Assembly: GCF_000474945.1 (NCBI RefSeq)
Contig: NZ_KI440838.1
Location: forward strand, 1 to 64,000
DNA: 64,000 bases
Reading direction: 5' to 3'
From: Solimonas soli DSM 21787
Lineage (GTDB): Bacteria > Pseudomonadota > Gammaproteobacteria > Nevskiales > Nevskiaceae
The translations under genes were made by a program, and so were the position numbers. The notes under the pieces are model-generated. The model saw only the letters and a list, made by a program, of their open reading frames with translations. It ran no database searches and had not been told where the DNA came from. This document shows, one piece after another, positions 17,449 to 24,389 of the stretch (its first letter is position 1; each line of letters starts with the position of its first letter).

Positions 17449-17479
17449 AAAAAAGCCGCCGCGCGTGAGCGGGCGGGCT
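17449..17479 (-). terminator. Probable rho-independent terminator for the DUF1993 gene
   Basis: On the minus strand an AGCC-GCC / GGCGG-CT stem with one bulged base is followed by six T residues. It ends about 20 bp beyond the stop of the minus-strand gene at 17499. It may also mark the end of the convergent guanidine operon, though that strand lacks a U-tract. Confidence 0.5.
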
Positions 17480-17498
17480 CATGCATCGATGCGCCGCT

Positions 17499-18005
17499 TC
17501 AATCGCGGCCGAGGAAGTCCGGCTTGCCGATCTCGACGCCGTTGTGGCGCAGCAGGTTGTACGCCGTCGTGACGTGAAAATAGAAGTTCGGCAGCACGAA
17601 GTGCAGCAGGTAGCCGAGGCCCTCGAAATTCCGCGTGCCGCCGCGCATCTGCAGAGTGATCGTGCGCGACTCGCTGCCGTCGATCTGCTCGGGCTTGAAG
17701 CTCTGCAAGAAGGCGATCGTCTTGTCGACGCGTGCGATCAGCTCGGTCAGCGTGCGCTCGTGGTCCTCGAACTTCGGCGGCTCGGTGCCGGCCAGCCGCG
17801 CGACGCCGCCCTTGGCCATGTCGGTGGCGATCTGCACCTGGCGCGACAGCGGGAACATGTCGGGGAACAGGCGGCTGTCGGCGAGGACTGTCGCGTCGAA
17901 CTTGCGGGCTTCCGCATGCGCGCTGCCCTTCTCGAGCAGTCCCTTGAGATTGCCGAGCATGCGCACCAGCACCGGCACCGAGGCTTGATACATGGAAATC
18001 GTCAT
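17499..18005 (-). CDS. DUF1993 family protein
   Basis: The 168-aa protein matches the DUF1993 family, a helical four-helix-bundle group related to DinB. Landmarks are SMYQASVPVLVRMLGNL at the start, FPLSRQVQIATDMAKGG, a central TLTELIARVDKTIAFLQSF, and the closing HFVLPNFYFHVTTAYNLLR, which holds the family's His and Tyr residues. Its function is unknown. It is a single gene convergent with the guanidine operon, with no sign of a functional link. Confidence 0.85.
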   Translation of the reverse strand: MTISMYQASVPVLVRMLGNLKGLLEKGSAHAEARKFDATVLADSRLFPDMFPLSRQVQIATDMAKGGVARLAGTEPPKFEDHERTLTELIARVDKTIAFLQSFKPEQIDGSESRTITLQMRGGTRNFEGLGYLLHFVLPNFYFHVTTAYNLLRHNGVEIGKPDFLGRD

Positions 18006-18152
18006 CGCAAATCCGTGGCGGAGAAGAGGTGGCGCATTCTAGCGGCGCGCGGAACGAAGGCTGTGCGCCCGGCCGTGGCATGAAATCTGCTTGATCGACA
18101 GTACGGCGCATCTGCGGATGCGCGGGTGCGGGAAGTCGCGGATCGGCCGGGG

Positions 18153-18200
18153 AATTCGTCCGAACGAATTATTGACCTTCTAGTCAGTCGACTTTATACT
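18153..18200 (+). promoter_or_regulatory. Strong sigma-70 promoter with an upstream dyad
   Basis: TTGACC at 18172-18177 and TATACT at 18195-18200 are 17 bases apart, close to the full consensus. One base before the -35 box lies a perfect inverted repeat, AATTCGT-CCGA-ACGAATT (18153-18170), which is a probable regulator site. The start of transcription is expected near 18208. No protein gene follows in a convincing way, which points to an RNA gene. Confidence 0.75.
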
Positions 18201-18207
18201 GCACCGC

Positions 18208-18332
18208 AACATGGGCCAGTAATGAAAAACCCGGTAAGGCCGGGAGCATTACCGGGTCAGACCAGTCTCCTCCAGAAAGGCCAAGCGCCTTTCTCGCACC
18301 TTGCCCTCCGGATCACCGGGGGGCTTCTTTTT
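18208..18332 (+). ncRNA. Candidate small regulatory RNA, about 125 nt, three hairpins
   Basis: The RNA would run from the strong promoter to a terminator. Three stems can be drawn. The first is ACCCGGTAA (18229-18237) with TTACCGGGT (18249-18257), a perfect 9-bp stem. The second is AGAAAGGC (18274-18281) with GCCTTTCT (18287-18294), a perfect 8-bp stem with a 5-base loop. The third is the terminator. Between stems one and two lies CUCCUCC (18267-18273), which is complementary to Shine-Dalgarno sequences and appears unpaired. I do not recognise the family. A short frame from the ATG at 18222 runs through the terminator and is not favoured. Confidence 0.6.
18303..18332 (+). terminator. Rho-independent terminator of the candidate small RNA
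   Basis: GCCCTCCGG (18303-18311) pairs with CCGGGGGGC (18316-18324) around an ATCA loop, with a single G-U pair, and is followed by TTCTTTTT. It is a strong terminator on the plus strand with no plus-strand gene upstream other than the small RNA. Confidence 0.85.
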
Positions 18333-18542
18333 GTCGCCACACCGCAATGCCGGGGCCGCTATGCGTGTCTCCCGGCGTTCTCTCCCCAGAAAAGCCGACG
18401 GCACGCAAACAGGGCGCCGAAGGCCTGCAAGTCCATAACGATAGACTGATTGTGTAACAGTTGTCAGCTTGATTACAAGCGCCGCGACCCGCGAAGGCAC
18501 GGTCGCGATGCGGCTCCGCGCGCTTTCGGCGCGGCGCGAGCC

Positions 18543-20264
18543 TCAATGAGGCAGGCGCAGGCCGATCTGCGTGGGGCGGTCGCCATCGATCGCCTTGACC
18601 ACCAGCTGGATGTCGCCGATGCGCAGGCGATCGCCGACCACGGGATGCGGCAGGTGCTGGCTCAGCAGTTGCGCGACGGTCTTGCCCTCGGCATGGGCCG
18701 GCATCGGCAGGCCGTAGCTCTCGCACAGCGCCGCGACCTGCGCGTCGGCGTGCACCGTGAAATCGCCGAAGTACTGGCGCGCCTTCGGCACGGACGGCTC
18801 GCGCACCGACTCGAAGACGCGATCGAGCGTGTCGAGCTGGCTCTGCGCCGCGAGCAGCGACACGTAATCGTGCGCGCGTAGCTCACCCCACTCGCGGTAA
18901 TGCAGCAGGCGGCCATCGCGGGCGATGCAGATGACGCGCGAGACGTCGGGGATCGGCAGATCCTTGTGCCGCATGCCGATCAAGGCGCTGTTCGGCTGGA
19001 TGCGATAGCTGACGACTTCGTAGCCGCGCTGGCCCGGCAGATCGATGTCGACGCGATGCACGCGCACCGCGCGCTGTGGCACTTCGAGGCCGAGCAGGCG
19101 CGCCACCGGCGCGACCGTGGTGCCCTGCACCAGCAGTGAGACGAGCACGATGAAGAAGGCGATGTTGAAGAACAGCTGCGCGTTGTCGAGGCCGGCCAGC
19201 CAGGGATAGGTCGCCAGCACGATCGGCACCGAGCCGCGCAGGCCGACCCAGGCGATGTACAGCTGCTCGCGCCACGGAAAGCGGAACGGCGCGAGGCTGG
19301 CGAACACGGCGATCGGCCGGGCGATGAGCAGCAGCGCGGCCGACACCAGGAGACCCGGCACCGCGACGTCGAGCAGCTGATGCGGCGAGGCGAGCAGGCC
19401 GAGGATCACGAACATGCCGATCTGCGCCATCCAGGCCACGCCGTCGTGGAAGCGGCGGATGCTGGCGGCGGCGCGCAGCGAACGATTGCCGAGAAAGATG
19501 CCGGCGAGATAGACGGCGAGGAAGCCGCTGCCGCCGAGCAGGCCGGTCGCGCCGAAGATGGTCAGGCCGCCGAACAGCGCGAGCAGCGGATACATCGAAT
19601 CGCCGAGGCGCAGGCGGTTGAGGCCGCGCATCAGCAGCCAGCCGCCGGCGAGGCCGCAGGCGGCGCCGGCCAGCATCTGCCAGGCGAGCATGCGCAGCGC
19701 ATCGCCCAGCCCGAAGCTGTCCGGCGCCTGCAGATAGGCAATCGTCGCGAGGGTGAGGAAGATCGCCATCGGGTCATTGGTGCCGGACTCGATCTCGAGC
19801 GCCGCGGTGACGCGCTCATTGAGCGCGAGCGCGCTGGTGCCGAGCAGCGAGAACACCGCGGCAGCGTCGGTCGAGGCGACGATGGAGCCGATCAGAAAGC
19901 CTTCGGCGACCGGCAGGCGCAGCAGCCAGTGGCACACCGCCGCCGTGATGCCGGCGGTGAGCAGAACGCCGACAGTGGCCAGCGTCAGCGCCGGCCTGAG
20001 GCCGGTGCGGAAGCTCTCGATCCGGGTACGCAGGCCGCCGTCGAACAGCACGACGGCGAGCGCGGCCGTCGCCGCCAGATTGGCGAGCCCGTAGTTCGCG
20101 AAATGAATGCCGCCGGGCCCGTCCTCGCCGGCGAGCATGCCGACGATGAGGAAGACCAGCAGCAGGGGCACGCCGAGCCGCGGTGTCACGACCGTCGCCA
20201 GAATGCTGACCAGGAACAGCAGCGCCGCGAGGAGAATGAAATGGCTGGACGTATCGAAGCTCAT
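18543..20264 (-). CDS. Potassium/proton antiporter, CPA1 family (CvrA/NhaP2 type)
   Basis: The 573-aa inner-membrane protein has about 12-13 membrane spans in residues 1-390. The ion-path motifs GSIVASTDAAAVFSLLG and EIESGTNDPMAIFLTL carry the acidic residues used in exchange. The C-terminal 170 residues form cytoplasmic domains: a TrkA-C/RCK-like part (SYRIQPNSALIGMRHKDLP) and a CorC/HlyC-like part (FGDFTVHADAQVAALCESYG). This set and length match NhaP2/CvrA, which exports K+ or Na+ for protons during osmotic or alkaline stress. It has no operon partner and is divergent from the cytochrome gene. Confidence 0.9.
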   Translation of the reverse strand: MSFDTSSHFILLAALLFLVSILATVVTPRLGVPLLLVFLIVGMLAGEDGPGGIHFANYGLANLAATAALAVVLFDGGLRTRIESFRTGLRPALTLATVGVLLTAGITAAVCHWLLRLPVAEGFLIGSIVASTDAAAVFSLLGTSALALNERVTAALEIESGTNDPMAIFLTLATIAYLQAPDSFGLGDALRMLAWQMLAGAACGLAGGWLLMRGLNRLRLGDSMYPLLALFGGLTIFGATGLLGGSGFLAVYLAGIFLGNRSLRAAASIRRFHDGVAWMAQIGMFVILGLLASPHQLLDVAVPGLLVSAALLLIARPIAVFASLAPFRFPWREQLYIAWVGLRGSVPIVLATYPWLAGLDNAQLFFNIAFFIVLVSLLVQGTTVAPVARLLGLEVPQRAVRVHRVDIDLPGQRGYEVVSYRIQPNSALIGMRHKDLPIPDVSRVICIARDGRLLHYREWGELRAHDYVSLLAAQSQLDTLDRVFESVREPSVPKARQYFGDFTVHADAQVAALCESYGLPMPAHAEGKTVAQLLSQHLPHPVVGDRLRIGDIQLVVKAIDGDRPTQIGLRLPH

Positions 20265-20404
20265 GCAAGCAAGTGTAAGCAGCGTGCGTGCCTTCGGTCC
20301 GTGCGGCGCGCACGTTTCGGGCAGCGCCGCCGCCGCGCCTAGTCGCTCGATGCGAGTAGCCGCTATACTGCGCGCCCAAAATCCCGGCCGGTCAGGAGTC
20401 GTCA

Positions 20405-20893
20405 GTGGCGCATAAGAACCACGACCAGGTGTTCTTCATCAATTTCGGAATGGTGCTCGGTGTGCTGGTCTTCATCGCGCTCGTCTGCGCGACCGCCGCA
20501 CGCTTCCTCGATTCCGGCGATGAACACGTCGACCCGCAAACGCAGGCGCGGCTTGAAGAGCGCATCAAGCCGATCGGCACGGTGGTCACCGACCCCTCGG
20601 TGCTGGTCAAGCTCGCCGCCGCCGCTCAGGCCGCGCGCGCGCCGATGACCGGCGAGCAGGTCTACGCCAAGATCTGCACCGGCTGCCACGCCGCCGGCGT
20701 GCTCAATGCGCCGAAGGTCGGCGACAAGGCCGCCTGGGGCGAGCGCGCCAAGTCGCAGGGCGGTCTCGACGGCCTGACCAAGAAAGCCATCTCCGGCCTC
20801 AATGCCATGCCGCCGCGCGGCGGTGACGCGTCGCTCAGCGATGACGAGGTCAAGGGCGCGGTCGAGTACATGCTCAAGCAGACCGGCATCTGA
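20405..20893 (+). CDS. Membrane-anchored cytochrome c5-like protein
   Basis: The 162-aa protein carries an N-terminal hydrophobic segment (residues 9-33) that acts as signal anchor, and a C-terminal c-type haem domain. The haem site is C91-x-x-C94-H95 (CTGCH), and the distal Met is probably in NAMPPRGG. This pattern matches small cytochromes c5 that shuttle electrons to terminal oxidases or reductases in the periplasm. The start is a GTG with AGGAG 7 bases before it. A TATACT -10 box lies at 20364-20369, without a clear -35. A terminator follows, so the gene is expressed alone. Confidence 0.88.
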   Translation: MAHKNHDQVFFINFGMVLGVLVFIALVCATAARFLDSGDEHVDPQTQARLEERIKPIGTVVTDPSVLVKLAAAAQAARAPMTGEQVYAKICTGCHAAGVLNAPKVGDKAAWGERAKSQGGLDGLTKKAISGLNAMPPRGGDASLSDDEVKGAVEYMLKQTGI

Positions 20894-20912
20894 AGTCCGC
20901 TGCCCAGCCGAG

Positions 20913-20937
20913 AAAGCCGCCTTCGGGCGGCTTTTTT
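20913..20937 (+). terminator. Rho-independent terminator after the cytochrome gene
   Basis: AAAGCCGCC and GGCGGCTTT pair around a TTCG tetraloop and are followed by a run of T residues. It lies 20 bp after the stop. Confidence 0.92.
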
Positions 20938-20972
20938 ATTGGACGCCGATGCCGCGCCAAGTCGGTGCGACA

Positions 20973-20989
20973 TGCGCCAAAATGGCACA
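20973..20989 (+). promoter_or_regulatory. NtrC-like enhancer site upstream of the outer membrane protein gene
   Basis: TGCGCC-AAAAT-GGCACA matches the NtrC consensus TGCACC-N5-GGTGCA at 9 of 12 positions and shares the AAAAT spacer of classic sites. Its centre is about 155 bp before the predicted sigma-54 transcription start, a normal enhancer distance. Confidence 0.5.
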
Positions 20990-21110
20990 ATTCCTTGCGC
21001 GGCCATATCGTAAACGCCGTTCCGAAGCGCGTGTCTGAGGGGTTTCCCGGTGGCTATGTGAATGTTGCAGTGGGGGAAACAGACAATTGACGCCGGCCTC
21101 GGAACGTGCG

Positions 21111-21126
21111 TGGCATGGGCCTTGCG
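21111..21126 (+). promoter_or_regulatory. Sigma-54 promoter of the TIGR02001-type outer membrane protein gene
   Basis: TGGCATGGGCCTTGCGA fits the sigma-54 consensus fully, with GG at 21112-21113 and GC at 21124-21125 exactly 10 bases apart. The start of transcription would lie near 21137, giving a leader of about 56 nt. Confidence 0.72.
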
Positions 21127-21192
21127 ATGTTCGGCCGGGGCCGTGTGCAACGCTGCACGCGGAGGATCCATCCACTTGGGAAGAGCAAATAC

Positions 21193-21987
21193 ATGGAATT
21201 CAAGCGTTCAGTGGTGAGCGCCGTACTCATCGGCGCGGCGGCGTTCTCGGGCAGCGCGATGGCCGGCGTTACAGGCAACGTCGGAGCTGTCAGCGAGTAT
21301 TTCTTCCGCGGCCTCGCCCAGGACTCGGTGATCACGGGCCGATCGGATGGCAAGCCGGCGATCCAGGGCGGCATTGACTACGCGCACGACTCCGGGTTCT
21401 ACGCAGGCATCTGGGGTTCGAATGTCAGCTGGGGCGCGGGCGGCTCGGAAACCGACCTCTATCTCGGCTATTCCACGAAGATCGCGGACACGTTCGGCAT
21501 TGACGTCGGTGCGATCTATTACGCTTATTTCGACTACAAGGGCGACGCCAACGACGCCGCTGACACCGATCCGAACACGGTCGAAGGGTACATCAAGCTT
21601 TCGTACGGCCCGATTGCGCTGCAGTACTACTACAGCCCGAGCTACTTCGGCACGTCGCCGGCCTATGCGGGATCGAATCCGGCCGACAACGATGAGGTGA
21701 AGAACTCGTACATCGCGCTGATCGGTACGTTCCCGCTCAGCGATTCTCTCAATTTCATCGTGAGCGTTGGCGACACGATCAGCAGCGAAGATGTGTGGAT
21801 CACGAAAAGCGACGGCAGCTACAAGGATTCGTACATCGACTACAACGTTGGTCTTAGCAAGGCCATCGATGAGACACTGAGCGTCGGGTTCTCGATCATT
21901 GGCACGACGTTGAAGCGTGCGGATGATCCGAGCAAGTCGGATGGCCCGAACTTCGTCGTCAGCGCCAAGAAGACCTTCGCGCTCTGA
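21193..21987 (+). CDS. TorF-like (TIGR02001) outer membrane beta-barrel protein
   Basis: The start is the ATG at 21193 (MEFKRSVVSAVLIGAAAF), which gives a clean signal peptide cleaved after AMA near residue 24. The mature part of about 240 residues is rich in Gly, Tyr, Ser and Asp and made of alternating strands (VGAVSEYFFRGLAQDS, YAGIWGSNVSWG, EVKNSYIALIGTFPL), ending in the typical aromatic-Leu close KKTFAL. The family is a proteobacterial outer membrane protein of unknown role, often found near glnK-amtB. Here the sigma-54 promoter and NtrC-like site suggest induction in nitrogen shortage, so a channel for nitrogen compounds is a fair guess. Codon use is less GC3-biased than its neighbours. 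Confidence 0.8.
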   Translation: MEFKRSVVSAVLIGAAAFSGSAMAGVTGNVGAVSEYFFRGLAQDSVITGRSDGKPAIQGGIDYAHDSGFYAGIWGSNVSWGAGGSETDLYLGYSTKIADTFGIDVGAIYYAYFDYKGDANDAADTDPNTVEGYIKLSYGPIALQYYYSPSYFGTSPAYAGSNPADNDEVKNSYIALIGTFPLSDSLNFIVSVGDTISSEDVWITKSDGSYKDSYIDYNVGLSKAIDETLSVGFSIIGTTLKRADDPSKSDGPNFVVSAKKTFAL

Positions 21988-22005
21988 GTTTTTCTAGCCG
22001 TGCAC

Positions 22006-22034
22006 AAAAGGGCCGCCTCGCGCGGCCCTTTTTT
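22006..22034. terminator. Bidirectional rho-independent terminator
   Basis: AAAAGGGCCGC and GCGGCCCTTTTTT form a 7-bp GC stem extended by A-T pairs. It lies between the convergent outer membrane protein gene and comM and has T-tracts on both strands. Confidence 0.92.
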
Positions 22035-22042
22035 GTGGGCGC

Positions 22043-23545
22043 TCAGGCCGGCGCGGCGGAATCGCGGTAGCGCAATGCCTCGGCGACATGCGCGGCCGCG
22101 ACCGCGTCGCTGCCCGCCAGGTCGGCGATCGTGCGCGCGACGCGCAGCACGCGGTGATAGGCGCGCGCCGACAGGGCGAGCTTCTGCATCGCCTGCTGCA
22201 GCAGCGCCAGGCCGGCGCGTTCCGGCATCGCCATGTTCTCCAGTTCGCGCACGCCGAGTCGCGCGTTCGGCTTGCCCTGCCGGCCCAGCTGGCGTTCGCG
22301 CGCGGCGATCACGCGGGCGCGTACCGCGGCGCTCGTTTCGCCCGGCGGCGCGTCGCTGCGCAGCCATTCTTCGCGGTCGACGCGCGGCACGAACAGCTGC
22401 AGGTCGATGCGGTCGAGCAGAGGCCCCGAAATGCGCGAGCGGTAGCGGGCGATCTGATCCGGCGTGCAGCGGCAGTCCGCGCCGCGATCGCCGAGATGTC
22501 CGCACGGGCAGGGGTTCATCGCGGCGATGAGCTGGAAGCGCGCCGGGAACTCGGCCTGGCGCGCGGCGCGCGAGATGGTGATCGTGCCGCTCTCGAGCGG
22601 CTCGCGCAGTACTTCCAGCACGTCGCGTGCGAATTCCGGCAGCTCGTCGAGAAACAGCACGCCGTGATGCGCCAGCGTGATTTCGCCCGGCTTCGGGCTG
22701 CTGCCGCCGCCGACCAGCGCGACGCCGGACGCCGTGTGGTGCGGCGCGCGAAACGGCCGCCGGCCCCACTGCGCGATATCGAAGCCGCGGCCGATCGACG
22801 CGACGGCGGCGACTTCGAGGGCTTCGTCGTCGGACAGCGGCGGCAGGATGCCGGGCAGGCGCTGTGCGAGCATCGACTTGCCGCTGCCCGGCGGGCCGAT
22901 GAGCAGGAGCGAATGCGAGCCGGCGGCGGCGATCTCGAGCGCGCGCTTGGCGAGCGCCTGGCCGCGCACGTCGGTGAGATCGTCGACGACGTGCGTGACG
23001 CGTGGCGACGGCGCGACGGCCGCCGTGCTGAGCGTGCCCTGATGCAGTTCGGCGCAGAGCACGCCGAGCTGTGCGGCGACATGAATGCGCGCGCCCTGGG
23101 CGAGGCAGGCTTCGGCGGCATTGGCCTGCGGGACCAGCAGGGCGCGGCCGGCGGCGGCGGCTTTCAGCGCGGCCGGCAGCGCGCCGCGGATCGGCCGGAT
23201 CTCGCCGGACAGCGACAGCTCGCCGAGCACTTCCAGTTCGCGCAGCGACTCGGCCGGGATCTGCTGCGAGGCGGCGAGGATGCCGAGGGCGATCGCCAGG
23301 TCGAAACGCGAGCCGTCCTTCGGCAGGTCGGCCGGCGCCAGGTTGCAGGTGATGCGCTGCAGCGGAAAGCGGTAGCCGCTGTTGACGATCGCAGCCCGCA
23401 CGCGATCGCGCGCTTCGCGCACCGAAGCTTCCGGCAGACCGACGATCGTCAGCCCGGGCAGACCGGGGGCGAGGTGGACTTCGACGTGGACGGGATCGGC
23501 GGCGAGACCGTTCTGGGCGCGGGCGTGGACCGTGGCGAGCGACAT
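22043..23545 (-). CDS. comM: ComM/YifB Mg-chelatase-like AAA+ ATPase
   Basis: ComM is a hexameric helicase that drives branch migration when single-stranded donor DNA is integrated during natural transformation. The 500-aa protein has the N-terminal Lon-like ChlI domain (PGLPGLTIVGLPEASVREA), Walker A GPPGSGKSML, Walker B GVLFLDELPEF, a Cys-rich NPCPCGHLGDRGADCRC segment, and a C-terminal Mg_chelatase_C part (LSARAYHRVLRVARTIADL). It is full length. It forms a unit with ubiK, 14 bp upstream. The presence of comM alone does not prove competence. Confidence 0.95.
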   Translation of the reverse strand: MSLATVHARAQNGLAADPVHVEVHLAPGLPGLTIVGLPEASVREARDRVRAAIVNSGYRFPLQRITCNLAPADLPKDGSRFDLAIALGILAASQQIPAESLRELEVLGELSLSGEIRPIRGALPAALKAAAAGRALLVPQANAAEACLAQGARIHVAAQLGVLCAELHQGTLSTAAVAPSPRVTHVVDDLTDVRGQALAKRALEIAAAGSHSLLLIGPPGSGKSMLAQRLPGILPPLSDDEALEVAAVASIGRGFDIAQWGRRPFRAPHHTASGVALVGGGSSPKPGEITLAHHGVLFLDELPEFARDVLEVLREPLESGTITISRAARQAEFPARFQLIAAMNPCPCGHLGDRGADCRCTPDQIARYRSRISGPLLDRIDLQLFVPRVDREEWLRSDAPPGETSAAVRARVIAARERQLGRQGKPNARLGVRELENMAMPERAGLALLQQAMQKLALSARAYHRVLRVARTIADLAGSDAVAAAHVAEALRYRDSAAPA

Positions 23546-23559
23546 GCCGCCGATGCTAA

Positions 23560-23826
23560 TCAGGCCGGCGGCTTGCCTTGGTGCGCTGCTTCACGCTGTT
23601 CGAGCGCCTTGATGCGCTTCTCCAGCGCGGCGAGCTTCTTCTGCGTGCGTGCCAGCAGCTCGGCCTGGATGTCGAAGCGCTCGCGCGACACGAGGTCCCA
23701 TTTCTCCAGATTGGCGCGCAGCATGGCGCGGAAGTTCTCTTCGAGTTCGCCGCGCAGGCTGCGCAGTCCGGGCGGCAGGGCGCCGGCGAGCTTGCTGGCG
23801 AGGTCTTCGATGCGGCGGGTGTCCAT
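23560..23826 (-). CDS. ubiK: Ubiquinone biosynthesis accessory factor UbiK (BMFP family)
   Basis: The 88-aa protein has an N-terminal amphipathic helix (TRRIEDLASKLAGALPPGLR) and a C-terminal coiled coil (LLARTQKKLAALEKRIKALE), the pattern of UbiK/YqiC. UbiK binds UbiJ and lipids and supports aerobic ubiquinone synthesis. The start is the ATG at 23826; the frame runs on upstream but loses the family pattern. It is encoded just before comM on the same strand, and divergent from glnK. Confidence 0.9.
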   Translation of the reverse strand: MDTRRIEDLASKLAGALPPGLRSLRGELEENFRAMLRANLEKWDLVSRERFDIQAELLARTQKKLAALEKRIKALEQREAAHQGKPPA

Positions 23827-23891
23827 GGCGGGAGCGGTCGGGGGCGTTTCGCGATTATGCCTCGACGATACGCCGCCGCCCTGCACGGCAA

Positions 23892-23908
23892 TGCACCGAC
23901 ATGGTGCG
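23892..23908 (+). promoter_or_regulatory. NtrC-like enhancer site upstream of glnK
   Basis: TGCACC-GACAT-GGTGCG matches the NtrC consensus TGCACC-N5-GGTGCA at 11 of 12 positions. Its centre lies about 75 bp before the predicted sigma-54 start site, in the gap between ubiK and glnK. Confidence 0.65.
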
Positions 23909-23948
23909 GGACGGCGGGTGAATCGCACTGCCAATGCCCCGAAACGGC

Positions 23949-23964
23949 TGGCATGGTCCATGCT
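23949..23964 (+). promoter_or_regulatory. Sigma-54 promoter of glnK-amtB
   Basis: TGGCATGGTCCATGCT has GG at 23950-23951 and GC at 23962-23963, exactly 10 bases apart, and departs from consensus only in one base of the -12 box (ATGC for TTGC). Expected transcription start is near 23975, with a 63-nt leader to glnK. Confidence 0.7.
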
Positions 23965-23992
23965 TTGAAGGCCGAGGCCGCCGGGGTGATGA

Positions 23993-24376
<384 letters not shown>

Positions 24377-24389
24377 GGGGGATTACGCA

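Noticed and set aside
18222-18449. Short plus-strand frame starting at the ATG at 18222 (begins MKNPVRPGALPGQ)
   Set aside because: It runs through the strong hairpins and the terminator, has no ribosome-binding site, and shows no protein-like pattern.
20983-20998. Second sigma-54-like core TGGCACAATTCCTTGC before the outer membrane protein gene
   Set aside because: The GG to GC spacing is 11 rather than 10, which sigma-54 does not tolerate well. The same bases fit an NtrC site, and a perfect core lies at 21111.
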